From Lycium barbarum (taxonomy: Eukaryota > Streptophyta > Magnoliopsida > Solanales > Solanaceae): a stretch of DNA of 64,000 nt. Positions within the stretch are counted from its first letter, which is position 1, and each line of letters opens with the position of its first letter. Where the stretch lies: the NCBI RefSeq assembly GCF_019175385.1, contig NC_083344.1, positions 58,280,782 through 58,344,781 of the forward strand. The letters are read 5' to 3'. This document shows positions 11,981-26,209 of this stretch, piece by piece. Position numbers and translations under genes: made by a program. Below the pieces are notes generated by a model. It was given only the letters and a program-made list of their open reading frames with translations. It did no database searches and was not told the DNA's origin.

Positions 11981-14900
11981 GGAAGCCCTGTGTGGCTATG
12001 ATAAGATATATATGTGTGTGTATATATATATATATGTTGGCCCTGTGAGGCAGTGTTGGTATTTCCTGCGTGCAGGTTTTGGGATAGTAAGAAATACAGA
12101 GGAAACTTTGCCAAAATTTTCCTAGAAATAAAAAGGGAATGAGATATAAGTTCGTAATATGTCTTGAAAGGTCGTGTCAACAGTAATGATAGGATTTGAC
12201 CAAGTTGCAAGTCTGACTTCCAGAAATAAAGTTGACTGTTGAATTGATAGTAATAGTAATTATGAGGTCGATATCGATATGGTAAAAAGAAATGCTAGGA
12301 TAATTTGGAAGGGCTTGTGATACTAAGAGATGATTTAGGAAGTGCTAGCAAGTCTTAATAGAGTGTTATATTGAGGTATCGACTGAACTGATAAGCAGGG
12401 ATAAATTACGACGAGTTTATAGTTAAAAGAAGTAATAGTATGATTGAGATAAGAGTGCAGAAGAGGAAGAATAGTGATGAATATGAATGTATTGATAAGA
12501 CAACTTGTGAGGTATTAAGGATACGATTGATCAGAAAGGGTAAAAGGTTAAGTATGCCGACCTCGCAGAGTGTAATTAAACCATAGTAAGAATCGTGAAT
12601 AAGGTTAAGAAGTGTTACACTAAAGGATTGATTACGAACAGGATATTATGTGAATATAATAAGGATTGTTATGAAAATGAGTAAAGCCTAGTGAGGAAGT
12701 GACTATAATATATGACGTGGTTTATGTGACTAAAGTATAAAGGCAAGTGTGAGACGGAAAGATGAGTTATAGAACGAATAAGAAATACAAGTTCAGAATA
12801 AAGATTATGTGATAACAAAAATGATAGCGAGCACAAGAAAAGAAGGAGTTAATTGAAAGAAGGAAATAAGAAGAAAGCGGGAAAACAGTGTAGTAACAGG
12901 TTATGACATGTATAGCTGAGAACACGAGTAATATAAGTGACGGAATTGTGAAAGATCAAACTACAGAAAGATGAGCAGCGAAGCAGAATGAGTGCCAGAA
13001 AATGACTGGTATGGTAAGACCAAATAGGGATGAACGGAATACGTTTTGAAAATGAGAAAGGGGTTATGTAGAAGTAGTGTGTTTCGAAGGATACAGAGGT
13101 AGCATAAGATTCCTTGTGCACAGAATAAAAGATGGACATAGACTGGAGAAATGGTAAGGGAATTCTAAAGGAAGCTCCCAAGATAGACGTAATTAATTGA
13201 GTATGGGTATAGAACGAAAGGGAAATATATAGCTACGAACTTAAAGGTGTTGTAGGACGATAAGGTGATAAGATAAGTCTGTCATTAAGATGAACCCAAT
13301 ATGATTTTGAGTAAGTTAGAAGTAGGTGATGGGTACACAACAAGGGTAAGAGAGCATAAGGCATAAAGGAGTATTGTGTGTATATGACTTCACCTCGAAA
13401 ACAGGGAAATCCTTAAAGGACAGGGACTATAGGTTGAGGAACAAATGATGTATTGTAAATTCATTAGAGGAAACAGATGATGTAGGTTGGGATAAAGATA
13501 ATGCTACAAGGTAACTTTGGATACTTATCATCAGAATATAAGTGCTACCTCATTGAGAATTTGGAACGATTACAAGTGCTAATTAATTGTTAATTGGAGT
13601 AAGCAGAATGTGGCCTTCGATGAGTTGCTGCATTGATTGCATTACTCGATTACAGACTATCAGATGAGATTTTGTACTATATATAGAAAGTTTCTCGTCA
13701 CTTCGTGATTTTGTTAAGGTTTCATACGTGGATAATCAAAGTTATAAATTATAAAGAAAAGACATGGATATGGTACAGTATACCAAGTGAATTGGAAAAA
13801 GGATCATATGAATTTGAGATTGGAAATGGGGACATAGAGCAGAAAACAAATAATGGTATAAGTATACCCTTAAGGGGGGAAGCGGGTGAGAGAAATGCAA
13901 GTGTAAGATGGAAACAATTGACACTGCAATATAGTTGATATGGATGCTTAAACTTCAAGTGAGACCCCTCGCTGAAACAAGTTTGTAAGATCTGAAAGCC
14001 AGCAATAAATGGATAGAAGTCAGGATGGTATTTGACAGTGCTGAGAATCATTTGTAAAGAACTTGAATGATATGACATTAGAAAGTGGGTGCTTATAAAA
14101 ATAAAGAATACAACAAGAGAATGGAAACGAGTAACTTAAGAGATATTATAAAGGGTAGCAATGCTAAACTAGATTAGAGGCTAAGATGTTGGCAATAGAG
14201 TTGTTTGCTAATGATATTGTTACTTACCAGTAGCAAAGGAGAAGGGATAGAAAATCTCCGATAGTAGGATATGAGAAAATCAAAGGGGGAAATAAAGGAA
14301 GGGAAAGGAGTATGACAAGATAGGCGACGAGCGAGTTTTAGTACGAATGAGATATGTAAATCAGAAAGAACCGGGAGAAGAAAAGACAATGACTAAAATT
14401 GGATATACTTTATACAAGTTGTACAAGTTATGGGCCGTAGAACGGAAGAGGGGCGGAAAACCCAACATGGCAGTTTTAAAATGATAAGGTAGATTAAGAG
14501 ACAGAATTAAGGATGAGCATATGATAGAAAAGTGGTATTAACTGCGGTACAAAGAAAGTTACCTATATCGGTGCGGATTCAGTATGCGGATACAAGTAGT
14601 TACCAAAAAAAGGTACTCTTACAGGGCCAATTGCGGGGTATGATTAACAAAGAATTTAAAACCCCTTAAGACCATAAATCAAGTGAGTATTATGGCTTCT
14701 GTTTAGGCGTAGGAGAAACAACAATTAGACGGTATTCCTATACAACAAAGGATATTCGCGAGGTGCCATGAGAGTGGTTAATGAAGATAGCTGACGTATT
14801 ATAGACCTTTTACTAGACCAATTTGACAAAAAGTACCAGGAGACATAGCGACACAGGTGGTAAGAAGAAGAAGAGGTAAGTGTTGAATAAGAAACTCAAC

Positions 14901-15786
14901 AGAAGATGGACAGACAAAGATATAAGCAAGATAAATAAGCGAGCTAGCGGCAGGGAGTCATTAATAAGGAAGGGACATGTTCTTGATTATTTAGACAGAG
15001 TTATCGATAGTCTGGAGATGATAGAGGGACATCGAATATAACGTGGACGAATGAATATCTAGATCGCCTCTATCCTATTCAAAAGCGTCTGTTAGGACAA
15101 GCCATGCTAAGTGAAAATGGGCGGGTTATCACAGAAGTATGAGCCAAGATAAAAAGTTAAGCTCAAATTTTCACAAGAGTGACACAGAATCTGAGATTGA
15201 AGAATTGAAACCCGGCCTAACTCATTCTCTCCTTATACGAAGTAGGAATATATGGATATCATTATACGAGGTGCGACAGGACTTTAAATATGAATGTTAC
15301 AAATACTGAAGCCAAAGGTCAATGACTAAGCTTCAGAAATGTAAAATGAGAATTATAAGAGCCAGAGTGGGGATTATACCTTTTGCTATGATGTGAGCTA
15401 CACTAAGATAAAGGATTACAAAATGAAGCCTTTTGTTCCTATATAGTTGGGTCTTCAAACAATTTCAAGCCTAGTGAATCAAGTTTTCGTCAGTATGCAA
15501 TCGTATCACAGTGGGATCGCCAATATAAGGATACTGTAGGATTGTGGTTCAGTCATATACCCTATCTTACGACTAAATGCTACTCGAGTTCAGAAAATCC
15601 ACACAAGCCAGTAGATCTTGAGGTATGAACTCTTATTGCGGTCAAGTGAAATGAAGTATTGCTATTTATGGATAATGGCGTGCGACATATATAGTGTGTT
15701 TTTTGGCTGCGTACAGGTTGGATTTTAATTAAGTTTATAGCAGAGCCTCCGTCAAAATTTTCGCAAGTCTGTAAGAGTTAACATTC
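11981..15786 (+). mobile_element. Non-coding plus-strand internal region
   Basis: About 3.8 kb with no pol domains in any frame. Positions about 12050-12700 match, in opposite orientation, the leader at 61300-62300 of the minus-strand pol element, so this is the same lineage. A TACCCTTAAGGGGGGA tract sits near 13867. The right end is cut by a minus-strand LTR U5 end at 15787. The open frames present (up to about 110 codons) carry no recognisable domain and I do not call them genes. Confidence 0.75.
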
Positions 15787-16964
15787 TGTCATGATCCAAC
15801 CCCATGGGCCATGACTAGTGCCCGAGCTGGACACTCGTATACGAACCTGTTAGATATAGTCAGACTGAAACTAAGAATAGTATGGAAACCTATAAAGGCA
15901 ACTAAAGATTCATAACGTCACATATCATCATAAACCTGTCTCCTGAGGAGTCACAGCTAACCAACACATAACACAATAGCAAGCCGACAAGGCTGCCACT
16001 ATATACGGGAATATCCAAAACAAACAATATTGACACAGCTGACCAAAACCTATGTACAACCCACACATGTCTACAGACCTCTAGGAGTATAAACGTGAAA
16101 TATGACGGGACAGGGCCCCGCCGTACCCCTGGATATGCATAAGTCTACATCAAAATATCTATACCAAAATAATTGAGGCTCCGGAACAATGGAGCTCTCC
16201 AACAGCTGAGTAGAAGTCCTAGGCTGGAGGATCACCAAACCGAGTGTCTGTACCTGCGGGCATGAAATGCAGCCCCCCGAAGAAAGAGGGTCAGTACAAG
16301 AAATGTACTGAGTATATAAAGCATGAAATATAATAAAGAAGATTATGAGTGAATAGAAGATAACAAAAGGCAAGTATGATAGTCAAGAATATCAATGCAT
16401 TTGTGCCTTACAAAATGAGAATTATACATATCTATATCATATATCATACCCGGCCCGTTATGGGACTCGGTGAATAATGTCATCATATACCATACCGACC
16501 CATCATGGGACTCGGTGCCATAATCATATCATCACATATATACATACGTACCCGACCCTCTAGTGAGGGACTCAGTGAACAATGCAGTGAAACTGTGCAC
16601 GAATACATACCCGGCCCGGGACTCGGTGAAAGATATATTAACGGCATGCACGAGCAGAGAAGTGAGTAACCATATGCAAACTAAATCATCATCTGAGACT
16701 CAATAGAATAAGTAGAATGAACTAACACTTCAGTATCAAAGACATAAATCATGTGAAGTACCCCTCGAATGTCACTATGGATTATATCAAATAAAACATC
16801 AAGAATCATAGACACGTATCAAGACATAATGAAATAGGTTCTGGAAATAAAGAACATTAGCCATGCTAGTGTCTCTAAGAATAGGAGTTTCTTTGGAGCT
16901 TATACATTCGTCATCTATTTATCTCACATAGATCATCCCAAAAAGAAATAAGGGATAGCTTTAC
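15787..16964 (-). mobile_element. Truncated minus-strand LTR, left edge of the tandem array
   Basis: It begins TGTCATGATCCAACCCC, a diverged U5 end, and keeps the hairpin block near 16255-16330 and the GGGACTCGGTG repeats. After CTTTACA at 16964 it joins leader text beginning GGGCTAATG; the short ACA shared at the joint suggests a deletion by end joining. It is probably the remnant 3' LTR of the element whose leader follows. Confidence 0.75.
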
Positions 16965-17461
16965 AGGGCTAATGTATATATGACATATCTCAGCCACACA
17001 GGGCTCCCAATTTCAAGTAAAAGTATAAAGATGTCGAAACTTACCTCATATATCACACCTCGAGACGTACCTGATCCTTTAGCGATCCGTCCTGTTATAC
17101 TTTCTTATCAACCTTCCCTTTCATTCTTCAACTTTACATTTCAATCATACTTCAATATTCTTACCTTATCTGACATGCATCTTTCGCACCGTTGCTTACC
17201 TGTGTACTTTGTAACTTCCAATATCATCGGTCACTTTCTTCCGTCGATGTTGTTCCTCTGCTGAAATCATGGGTTAGTATAAGGAATTTCATTTCCTATG
17301 ACTGGGCTCTATCGCACAATCTTAGATATGAAAGGAAGGTAACATCCTAAATGTCCTGTAGCTTCATGTTTATAGATGTGGTGTACAACACACCGATAAA
17401 CAAGACTCTACTAGACACGGTCTGTAGACACTCCGAGGATGAACTGCTCTGATACCACTTT
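16965..17461 (-). mobile_element. Leader remnant of a minus-strand element
   Basis: About 500 bp nearly matching 34190-34693 (GGGCTAATGTATATATGAC onwards) and ending in a PBS at 17446-17457. The remaining internal region and most of the 3' LTR have been deleted. It is the first internal copy of the tandem array. Confidence 0.8.
17446..17457 (-). other. Primer-binding site, initiator Met-tRNA type
   Basis: GCTCTGATACCA four bases from the U5 end at 17462. Confidence 0.85.
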
Positions 17462-17984
17462 TGTCACGACCCAACCCCATGGGCCATTACTAGTGCCCGA
17501 ACTGGACACTCGTATACGAACCTACTAGATATAGTCAAACTGAAACTAAGGACAGTATGGAAACTTGTAAAAACAACGAAAGATTCACAACGCCACATAT
17601 CATAAACCTATCTCCTGAGGAGTCACAACTGACCAAAGCATAACACAATACGCAAGCCGACAAGGCTGCCACTATTTACGGAAAGATCGAATACAAACCA
17701 TATCGACACAGTCAAATACAACCCACATATGTCTACAGACCTCTAAGAGTGTACAAGTGAAATATGACGGGACAAGGCCCCGCCGTACCCCTGGACAAGC
17801 ATAAGTCGACATCAAAAGATCTGTACCAAAATAATCTAGGCTCCAGAACAATAGAGCTCTCCAAAACAGCTGAGCAGAAGTCCTAAGCTCGAGGATCATC
17901 AAACCGAGTGTTTGTACCGGCGGGTATGAAACGCAGTCCCCCGAAGAAAGGGGTCAGTACGAGATATGTACTGAGTATATAAAG

Positions 17985-20836
17985 TGTCACGACCCAGCCC
18001 CGTGGGCCACGACTAGTGCCTGAGCTAGATACTCGTATATCTACCTGTTAGTTATAGTCAAAATGGATCAAAGAACAATATGGAAACATGCAAAAGAACT
18101 CTAAAGGTTCATAACGTCATCATATATATATATATATATATATATCCCGATAACCTGTCTCCCGAGGAGTCACAACTAATCAAAACATAATATGATACGC
18201 AAGCCGACAAGGATGCCACTAAATATAAATACCATATGCAAGCCGAAAAGGATGCCACTACAGACGAACATATCCATAGCTCATCGTATAGGCACAGCCG
18301 AACAAAACTTATACACAACCTGCACGTATGTCTACAGACGTCTAAGAGTATCGATAGTGAAATATGACGGGACAGGGCCCCGCCGTACCCCTGGATAAAT
18401 ATATATATATATATAAATATATCAAAAGATTTGTACAAAAAGTCTAGGCTTCGGAACAATGGAGCTCTCCAAGACCGCTGAGTGGAAATCCTAAGCTGGA
18501 GGATCACCAAATCGAGTATCTGTACCTGCGGGCATGAAACGCAGCCCCCCGAAGAAAGGGGGTTAGTACGAGATATGTACTGAGTATATAAATCATGAAA
18601 TACAATAAAGAGGATCATGACTGAAATAGAGATCACAGGAGACAAGTATGACATTCAAAATACCAATACACTTGCCTTATGAAATGTAAATCATGCATAT
18701 CAATATTATATATCATACCCGGCCCATTATGGGATTCGGTGAATAAAGTCATCACATGCCATCCTTGGCGCCATAATCACATCATCATATCATATATATA
18801 TATGTATACCGTACCCGGCCCTCTAGTGAGGGACTCGGTGAACAATGCAGTGAAACTGTGCACGAAAACATACCCAGCTCGGGACTCGGTGAAAGATATA
18901 ATAACAGCATGCACGAGTAGAGTAGTGAGTAACAATATGCAAATCAAATCATCATCTGAGACTCGATAGGATAGACAGAATGAACTAACACTTGAATATC
19001 AACGAAGGCAGTCATGTCAAGTATCCCTCGAACGTCGTTATGAATTATGTCAAATGGAACTTCAGGAATCATTGACACATATCGAGATAATATGAAACAT
19101 CTTACGGAAACCAAGAACATTAACCATCCTAGCGTCTCTAAGAATAGGAACTTATACATTCGTCGTTTGTTCGTTTCATGTGAATCATGCCAAAAGAAAT
19201 AAGGGTTAGCTTTACATACCTTGTCTCTTTTCAAGTTAACCATAACTTAGGTCTTGGGCTTCACCAATCTACAATAATACCAAATATGCCAATAATTAAA
19301 TTAGGATATTCTTTCAAACCAATCCTTAATTACTTAGAAATCTAACGATATTTGGGCAGCATCTCCCCTAAAACACAATAATCCTCGTGATTCCCAATTA
19401 ACCAAAATATCAATCACCATACCAACAACAATATCAATAAATACATAACTAAATAGAATCAAATCCATTCTTAAATCACCTCCAAAACAGCACAATATAC
19501 ATTCCTAGACAGATACTTGTATACACTTCTTTATTTTCGTATATACATAGTATAACAACAAGCACAACAACAACAACCACAACCAACCCCACAATATTCC
19601 AGCACACCAAACAATTTATAACAACCACCAAACAGTCCACATGATAACAATAACAATTTATCCGATTTCCCGTAATTAATTTCGTAGTTCCCGTCTCTCA
19701 ATTTAATTATGACCTGGACGAATTTAAATATATCTAGTAGAGGAGAATTTTTACTATATATGCCAAGAATTAGTCTTCTTTCACCTTACATCACTTCGAA
19801 GCTATCACACGGAGGAAACCGAAGTGGGTATAACCCTTTTATAATTTTTCACATTTTTACTCCGTTGAAGGAGAAATGTTTCCCCTACCACGCTGCTGCC
19901 CTTTTCTTGAAATGTTGAAGGAAATATACATATGTCTCTATATATCAAGAATGTTGATGAACGTTTCTTTGGCCTTCAACAAAATTATCTAGGTAAAAGT
20001 ATGAATTCCAAAGTGAAAGTATTGCTAGAATATAGCATCTTGCTGCCAGCTTAGGAAAACTAACGTTGCAAGGTGTCAACTCAAGGAATTCTCTTTATTT
20101 TCTTTATTTGGAGTGTGGGACCCACCTTAACATTTATGAATTGTGAGAATGTCCCACTATTGCCACCATATCCGTATGTATGCATATGAGTCATTTGTTC
20201 TTTCTTTTTTTAAAATGGTGCCATGTGGAAAGGTGCCTCTAGGCTAGGTGATTATTTTACTTTATTTTTTTGCTAGTATATATTTGAAATGAATCATCTG
20301 TAATGAATTCTGAAGTTTCCTATTACTTAGATAGTTGTGGGGTCTACATACTCTTCATTTAATAAGGAAAAAGAAGGCTTGGCTATTAAGCAGCCACCAA
20401 CACATCCTTATACAATGAAACATGAGTCATAAGGGGCTGATTTTGGTAGTCCCACGTGGAGTCCATAATTGTCCACTATTATATCACTTATCTTCCACTA
20501 ATCCATTAATTAAACCCTTGAATTTAACTAATTACCGGCATAATTAATTTCTTGATCCATTTCACTTGAATTGACCACTTTTAACACACCTTATATACTC
20601 CTTATCATAATCGTGTAATATAACACTAGTCCATTGTCCCTTTTGGTATACATAAAATATTATTCCCAACCATCATCGTCACACCTTTTCGTCTTAAATC
20701 ATTTCGGGACTTCAAACCCTTTGTACACCGAGCTCTTGATTTTTATCCTTGATTATGATCGAATTCTCCGGGCTCGGGTAATTTTGCTCATATTGGACGA
20801 TTAAATTTTGCTAGACCAAAAATACGGAATGTAACA
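17985..20836 (-). mobile_element. Nested solo LTR with TAAAG target-site duplication
   Basis: It starts TGTCACGACCCAGCCCC and ends with GGAATGTAACA (complement of TGTTACATTCC), 2852 bp, flanked by TAAAG at 17980-17984 and 20837-20841. The host LTR reads straight on after removal (GTATATAAAG / CATGAAATAC, as in the 34694 LTR). With no internal region, it is the product of LTR-LTR recombination. Its U3 start and its body differ from the class C host, so it belongs to another subfamily. Confidence 0.92.
18122..18145. repeat. AT dinucleotide microsatellite
   Basis: An AT run inside the solo LTR at 17985-20836, close to its U5 end. Confidence 0.8.
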
Positions 20837-21071
20837 TAAAGCATGAAATACAATAAAGAAGATCAAGACTGAATAAAAGGTGACAGAAGGCAAGTATGAT
20901 AATCAAGGATACCAATGCACCTGTGCCTTACGAGATGAAAATCATGCATGTCTATATCATATACTATATCCGGCCCATTATGGGACTCGGTGAATAAAGT
21001 CATCATATACCATACCGACCCATCATGGGACTCGGTACCATCATCACATTATAATATCATCATCATCATCA

Positions 21072-21080
21072 TATATATAA

Positions 21081-21130
<50 letters not shown>
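21072..21130. repeat. AT microsatellite with interruptions
   Basis: An AT-rich run broken by AA and CA, in the host class C LTR. It is at the same place as the much longer uninterrupted run at 35452-35528 in the sister LTR. Confidence 0.85.
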
Positions 21131-21134
<4 letters not shown>

Positions 21135-22285
21135 ACGTACCCGGCCCTCTAGTGAGGGGCTCGGTGAACAATGCAGAGAAACTGTGCATGAAAACATACC
21201 CGGCCCGGGACTCGGTGAAAGATATATTAACGGCATGCACGAGCAGAGTAGTGAGCAACTATATGCAAACTAAATCATCATCTGAGACTCAATAGAATAA
21301 GTAGAATGAACCAACACTTGAGTATTAAAGACAACAGTCATGTCAAGTACCCCTCAAATGTCACAATGGATTATATCAAATAGAATTTCAGGAATCATAG
21401 ACACGTATCAAGACATAATGAAATAGCTTCTGGAAATCAAGAACATTATGCATCATAGTGTCTCTAAGAATAGGAGCTTCTTTGGAGTTTATACATTCGT
21501 CGTCTGTTTGTTTCACATAGATCGTGCCAAAAAGAAATAAGGGATAGATTTACATACCTTACGTCGTCCAAGGAACTCAACTTAATTACGAACTTTTCAC
21601 AATTAGTATGCCAAACCTATAATCGTAAGAATATGCACGTGATTTAAGAAGGCTTTCGTATATCATATATATTAATTGATAACTTAATTCTAAAACAAAA
21701 CGGGCAGCATTTCCCTGATATCGTTAGTATCTACCAATTCGGTATATCACCACAACATCCCAACAACAAATAAATCTCAAAAACACAACAATATACTTAA
21801 TTTACTGCAACAATCCATCCAATATATATCCTTAAAATCAATCCCTTAAACTTATCTCTATTTCTAATGGAATTTCGACAACATTTCCTTTATAAACTGG
21901 ATAAACCCGAAAATCCAATTCAGCTAAATTATCAGCAACAACGTCAAACAACAATATCGACAATCAATATACATCATAACTCAAATATTTCCATCCGTTT
22001 AACTCCACTGAAACAGCCCCACCTTCATAAACCTCCCAAAAATGCCGAACGAGCTTTTAACATTATTTCCTTCGTTCTAATCCGTTAAAACTCTAAATAA
22101 ACACTTTAATAACATAAGAGGAACCTTATACATACCTTAGCAGCAAATAAATCACGAAATATCATCCCCCAAGCTCAATAATTAGCTTAAAACGACGACA
22201 ACAACTCGTACTACACTTTATCCTTCACGAGCCTCGGGATTCGGGGCCTCGAACTTGCTCGATTCTCCACTTTCTATTTCTAACT

Positions 22286-24247
22286 TGTCACGACCCAACC
22301 CCGTAGGACATGACTGGGTATACGAACCTGTTACATATAATCAAACTGAATCTATGAGTAGTATGAAAACTTGCAGAAGAACTCCAACGGTTCATAACGT
22401 CACCATATATGTATATTCAGATAAACTGTCTCCCGAGGAGTCACAAATGATCAAATCATAAAGGGATACGCAAGCCAACGAGGCTGCCACTACACATCAA
22501 CATCATATCATATGCAAGCTGACAAGGCTGCCACTACAGACGGACATCATATCATAGCACATCGGATAGACACAGCTGAATAGAACTTATACACAACCCA
22601 CACATATGTCTACAGACCTCTAAGAGTACGAATAGTGAAATATGACGGGACAGGGCCCCGTCGTACCCCTGGATAACATATACATGTATATATCATAAGA
22701 TTCAAACCAAAAGTGTAGACTCCGGAACAACGGAGCTCTCCAAGACAGCAGAAAGGGAGTCCTAAGCCGGCGGATCACCAAAGCGAGTATCTGCACCTGC
22801 GGGCATGAAACGCAGCCCCCCGAAGAAAGGGGGTCAGTACGGAATATGTACTGAGCATGTAAAGCATGAAATACAGTAAACAGGATCATAACTGAAATAA
22901 GGAGTACAGAAAACAAGTACAATGTCCAGAATACCAAAACACTTGCCTTTGAAACATAAATCATGCATGTAAATATCATATATCATATACATATATACCG
23001 TACCCAGCCCTCTAGTGAGGGACTCGGTGAATAAAGTCATCATATGCCCTCCTGGCCGCCATAACATATCATCATATCATCATATATATATATACCATAC
23101 CCGGCCCTCTAGTGAGGGACTCGATGAACAATGCAGTGAAACTGTGCACGACAACATACCGGGCCCGGGACTCGGTGAAAGACATATTGAGGCATGCACG
23201 AGCAGAGTAGTGAGAAACCATATGCAATTTAAATCATTATCAACACTCAAACAGAATAAGAAGAAGAGATTAACACCTGAGTATCAGTAGCGACAATTAT
23301 GTCACGTATCCCTCGAATGTCATCATAGGTCATATCAAAAGAGTCTTAGGAATCGTAGACACATGTCAATATAGTGTGAAATAGCTTATAGAAGTCAGAG
23401 ACATCAGTTATCGTAGAGTTTCTAGGAATAGGGGCTTATATATGTCGACTATTGTCCAACGTATAGGAAACTGGAGAGGGAAGCTCAATCACTTAAGAGC
23501 TCTAACATCAAGAAGTGAATAAGAATCATGAATCACACTCAAGATTTATGAATAGGATTACCCCAAAGCTCATATCATTCATCACTTAAATCTAAGACAT
23601 GCCAAAATAAAGAAGGGACAGCTTTACATACCTGTTTAACGACTATTCGTAAATCCGTTCGCTTTGTCGCCCCCTTTAGTCTATTTAACGTCAAAGTAAC
23701 ATTATCGTTAGTAACTATACTTTCTAGTTCATAAATCCGTAGCCCATCGCTTATAGAACTTATTCTTTAACTTATACTTTCTCGTTAAGGGTTTTTCATT
23801 AGTTAAGGGCTTAACGAAAATCGGGCAGCATTTCCCCTATATATTCGCCTAACCCGAATTTCCAATTATTCTCCCAAATTCAAGAACAACAACTTATCAA
23901 CAACATCAAAAACAATATCGACAATTATTATACATCATAACTCAGCTAATTCCATCCATTTAATCCAACTAAAACAGCCCCTAATCCATAAATCTCAACA
24001 AAACAACAAACGAGTTTATAACGCTATTTTCTCCGTTCTAATCCGTTAAAACTCTAAATAAACACTTTAATAACATAAAAGGAATCGTATACATACCTTA
24101 GCAGCAGCTCAACCACAAAAATATCCTCCCCCAAGATCAATATTTAGCTTAAAACGATGATGATAACTCGTACTACACTTTATCCTTCACGAGCCTCGGG
24201 ATTCGGGGCCTCGAACTTGCTCGATTCTCCACTTTCTATTTCTAACT
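22286..24247 (-). repeat. Tandem duplication, copy 1 (1962 bp)
   Basis: It repeats at 24248-26209 with the two copies virtually identical through about 24219/26181; one difference I noticed is T at 23650 against C at 25612. The end of this copy (24220-24247) carries the host LTR tail and the TAACT sequence, which shows that the duplication arose after the nested insertion. Confidence 0.93.
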
Positions 24248-26209
24248 TGTCACGACCCAACCCCGTAGGACATGACTGGGTATACGAACCTGTTACATAT
24301 AATCAAACTGAATCTATGAGTAGTATGAAAACTTGCAGAAGAACTCCAACGGTTCATAACGTCACCATATATGTATATTCAGATAAACTGTCTCCCGAGG
24401 AGTCACAAATGATCAAATCATAAAGGGATACGCAAGCCAACGAGGCTGCCACTACACATCAACATCATATCATATGCAAGCTGACAAGGCTGCCACTACA
24501 GACGGACATCATATCATAGCACATCGGATAGACACAGCTGAATAGAACTTATACACAACCCACACATATGTCTACAGACCTCTAAGAGTACGAATAGTGA
24601 AATATGACGGGACAGGGCCCCGTCGTACCCCTGGATAACATATACATGTATATATCATAAGATTCAAACCAAAAGTGTAGACTCCGGAACAACGGAGCTC
24701 TCCAAGACAGCAGAAAGGGAGTCCTAAGCCGGCGGATCACCAAAGCGAGTATCTGCACCTGCGGGCATGAAACGCAGCCCCCCGAAGAAAGGGGGTCAGT
24801 ACGGAATATGTACTGAGCATGTAAAGCATGAAATACAGTAAACAGGATCATAACTGAAATAAGGAGTACAGAAAACAAGTACAATGTCCAGAATACCAAA
24901 ACACTTGCCTTTGAAACATAAATCATGCATGTAAATATCATATATCATATACATATATACCGTACCCAGCCCTCTAGTGAGGGACTCGGTGAATAAAGTC
25001 ATCATATGCCCTCCTGGCCGCCATAACATATCATCATATCATCATATATATATATACCATACCCGGCCCTCTAGTGAGGGACTCGATGAACAATGCAGTG
25101 AAACTGTGCACGACAACATACCGGGCCCGGGACTCGGTGAAAGACATATTGAGGCATGCACGAGCAGAGTAGTGAGAAACCATATGCAATTTAAATCATT
25201 ATCAACACTCAAACAGAATAAGAAGAAGAGATTAACACCTGAGTATCAGTAGCGACAATTATGTCACGTATCCCTCGAATGTCATCATAGGTCATATCAA
25301 AAGAGTCTTAGGAATCGTAGACACATGTCAATATAGTGTGAAATAGCTTATAGAAGTCAGAGACATCAGTTATCGTAGAGTTTCTAGGAATAGGGGCTTA
25401 TATATGTCGACTATTGTCCAACGTATAGGAAACTGGAGAGGGAAGCTCAATCACTTAAGAGCTCTAACATCAAGAAGTGAATAAGAATCATGAATCACAC
25501 TCAAGATTTATGAATAGGATTACCCCAAAGCTCATATCATTCATCACTTAAATCTAAGACATGCCAAAATAAAGAAGGGACAGCTTTACATACCTGTTTA
25601 ACGACTATTCGCAAATCCGTTCGCTTTGTCGCCCCCTTTAGTCTATTTAACGTCAAAGTAACATTATCGTTAGTAACTATACTTTCTAGTTCATAAATCC
25701 GTAGCCCATCGCTTATAGAACTTATTCTTTAACTTATACTTTCTCGTTAAGGGTTTTTCATTAGTTAAGGGCTTAACGAAAATCGGGCAGCATTTCCCCT
25801 ATATATTCGCCTAACCCGAATTTCCAATTATTCTCCCAAATTCAAGAACAACAACTTATCAACAACATCAAAAACAATATCGACAATTATTATACATCAT
25901 AACTCAGCTAATTCCATCCATTTAATCCAACTAAAACAGCCCCTAATCCATAAATCTCAACAAAACAACAAACGAGTTTATAACGCTATTTTCTCCGTTC
26001 TAATCCGTTAAAACTCTAAATAAACACTTTAATAACATAAAAGGAATCGTATACATACCTTAGCAGCAGCTCAACCACAAAAATATCCTCCCCCAAGATC
26101 AATATTTAGCTTAAAACGATGATGATAACTCGTACTACACTTTATCCTTCACGAGCCTCGGGATTCGGGGCCTCGAACTTGATCGATTCTCCACTTTATC
26201 TATCTAACT
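24248..26209 (-). repeat. Tandem duplication, copy 2 (1962 bp)
   Basis: Begins with the same TGTCACGACCC terminus as copy 1. Its last 28 bases differ from copy 1, reading the inserted LTR's own sequence (GATCGATTCTCC) where copy 1 has the host tail (CTCGATTCTCC). Copy 2 is therefore the original continuation. Confidence 0.93.

Noticed and set aside
21049..21258. Open frames rich in Tyr-Ile repeats (also near 35332-35660, 40662 and 49374)
   Set aside because: These are translations of AT microsatellites.
22620..22979. 119-codon open frame on the minus strand, repeated exactly at 24582-24941
   Set aside because: LTR sequence copied by the 1962-bp tandem duplication; identity reflects recency and not selection. 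No domain is visible.
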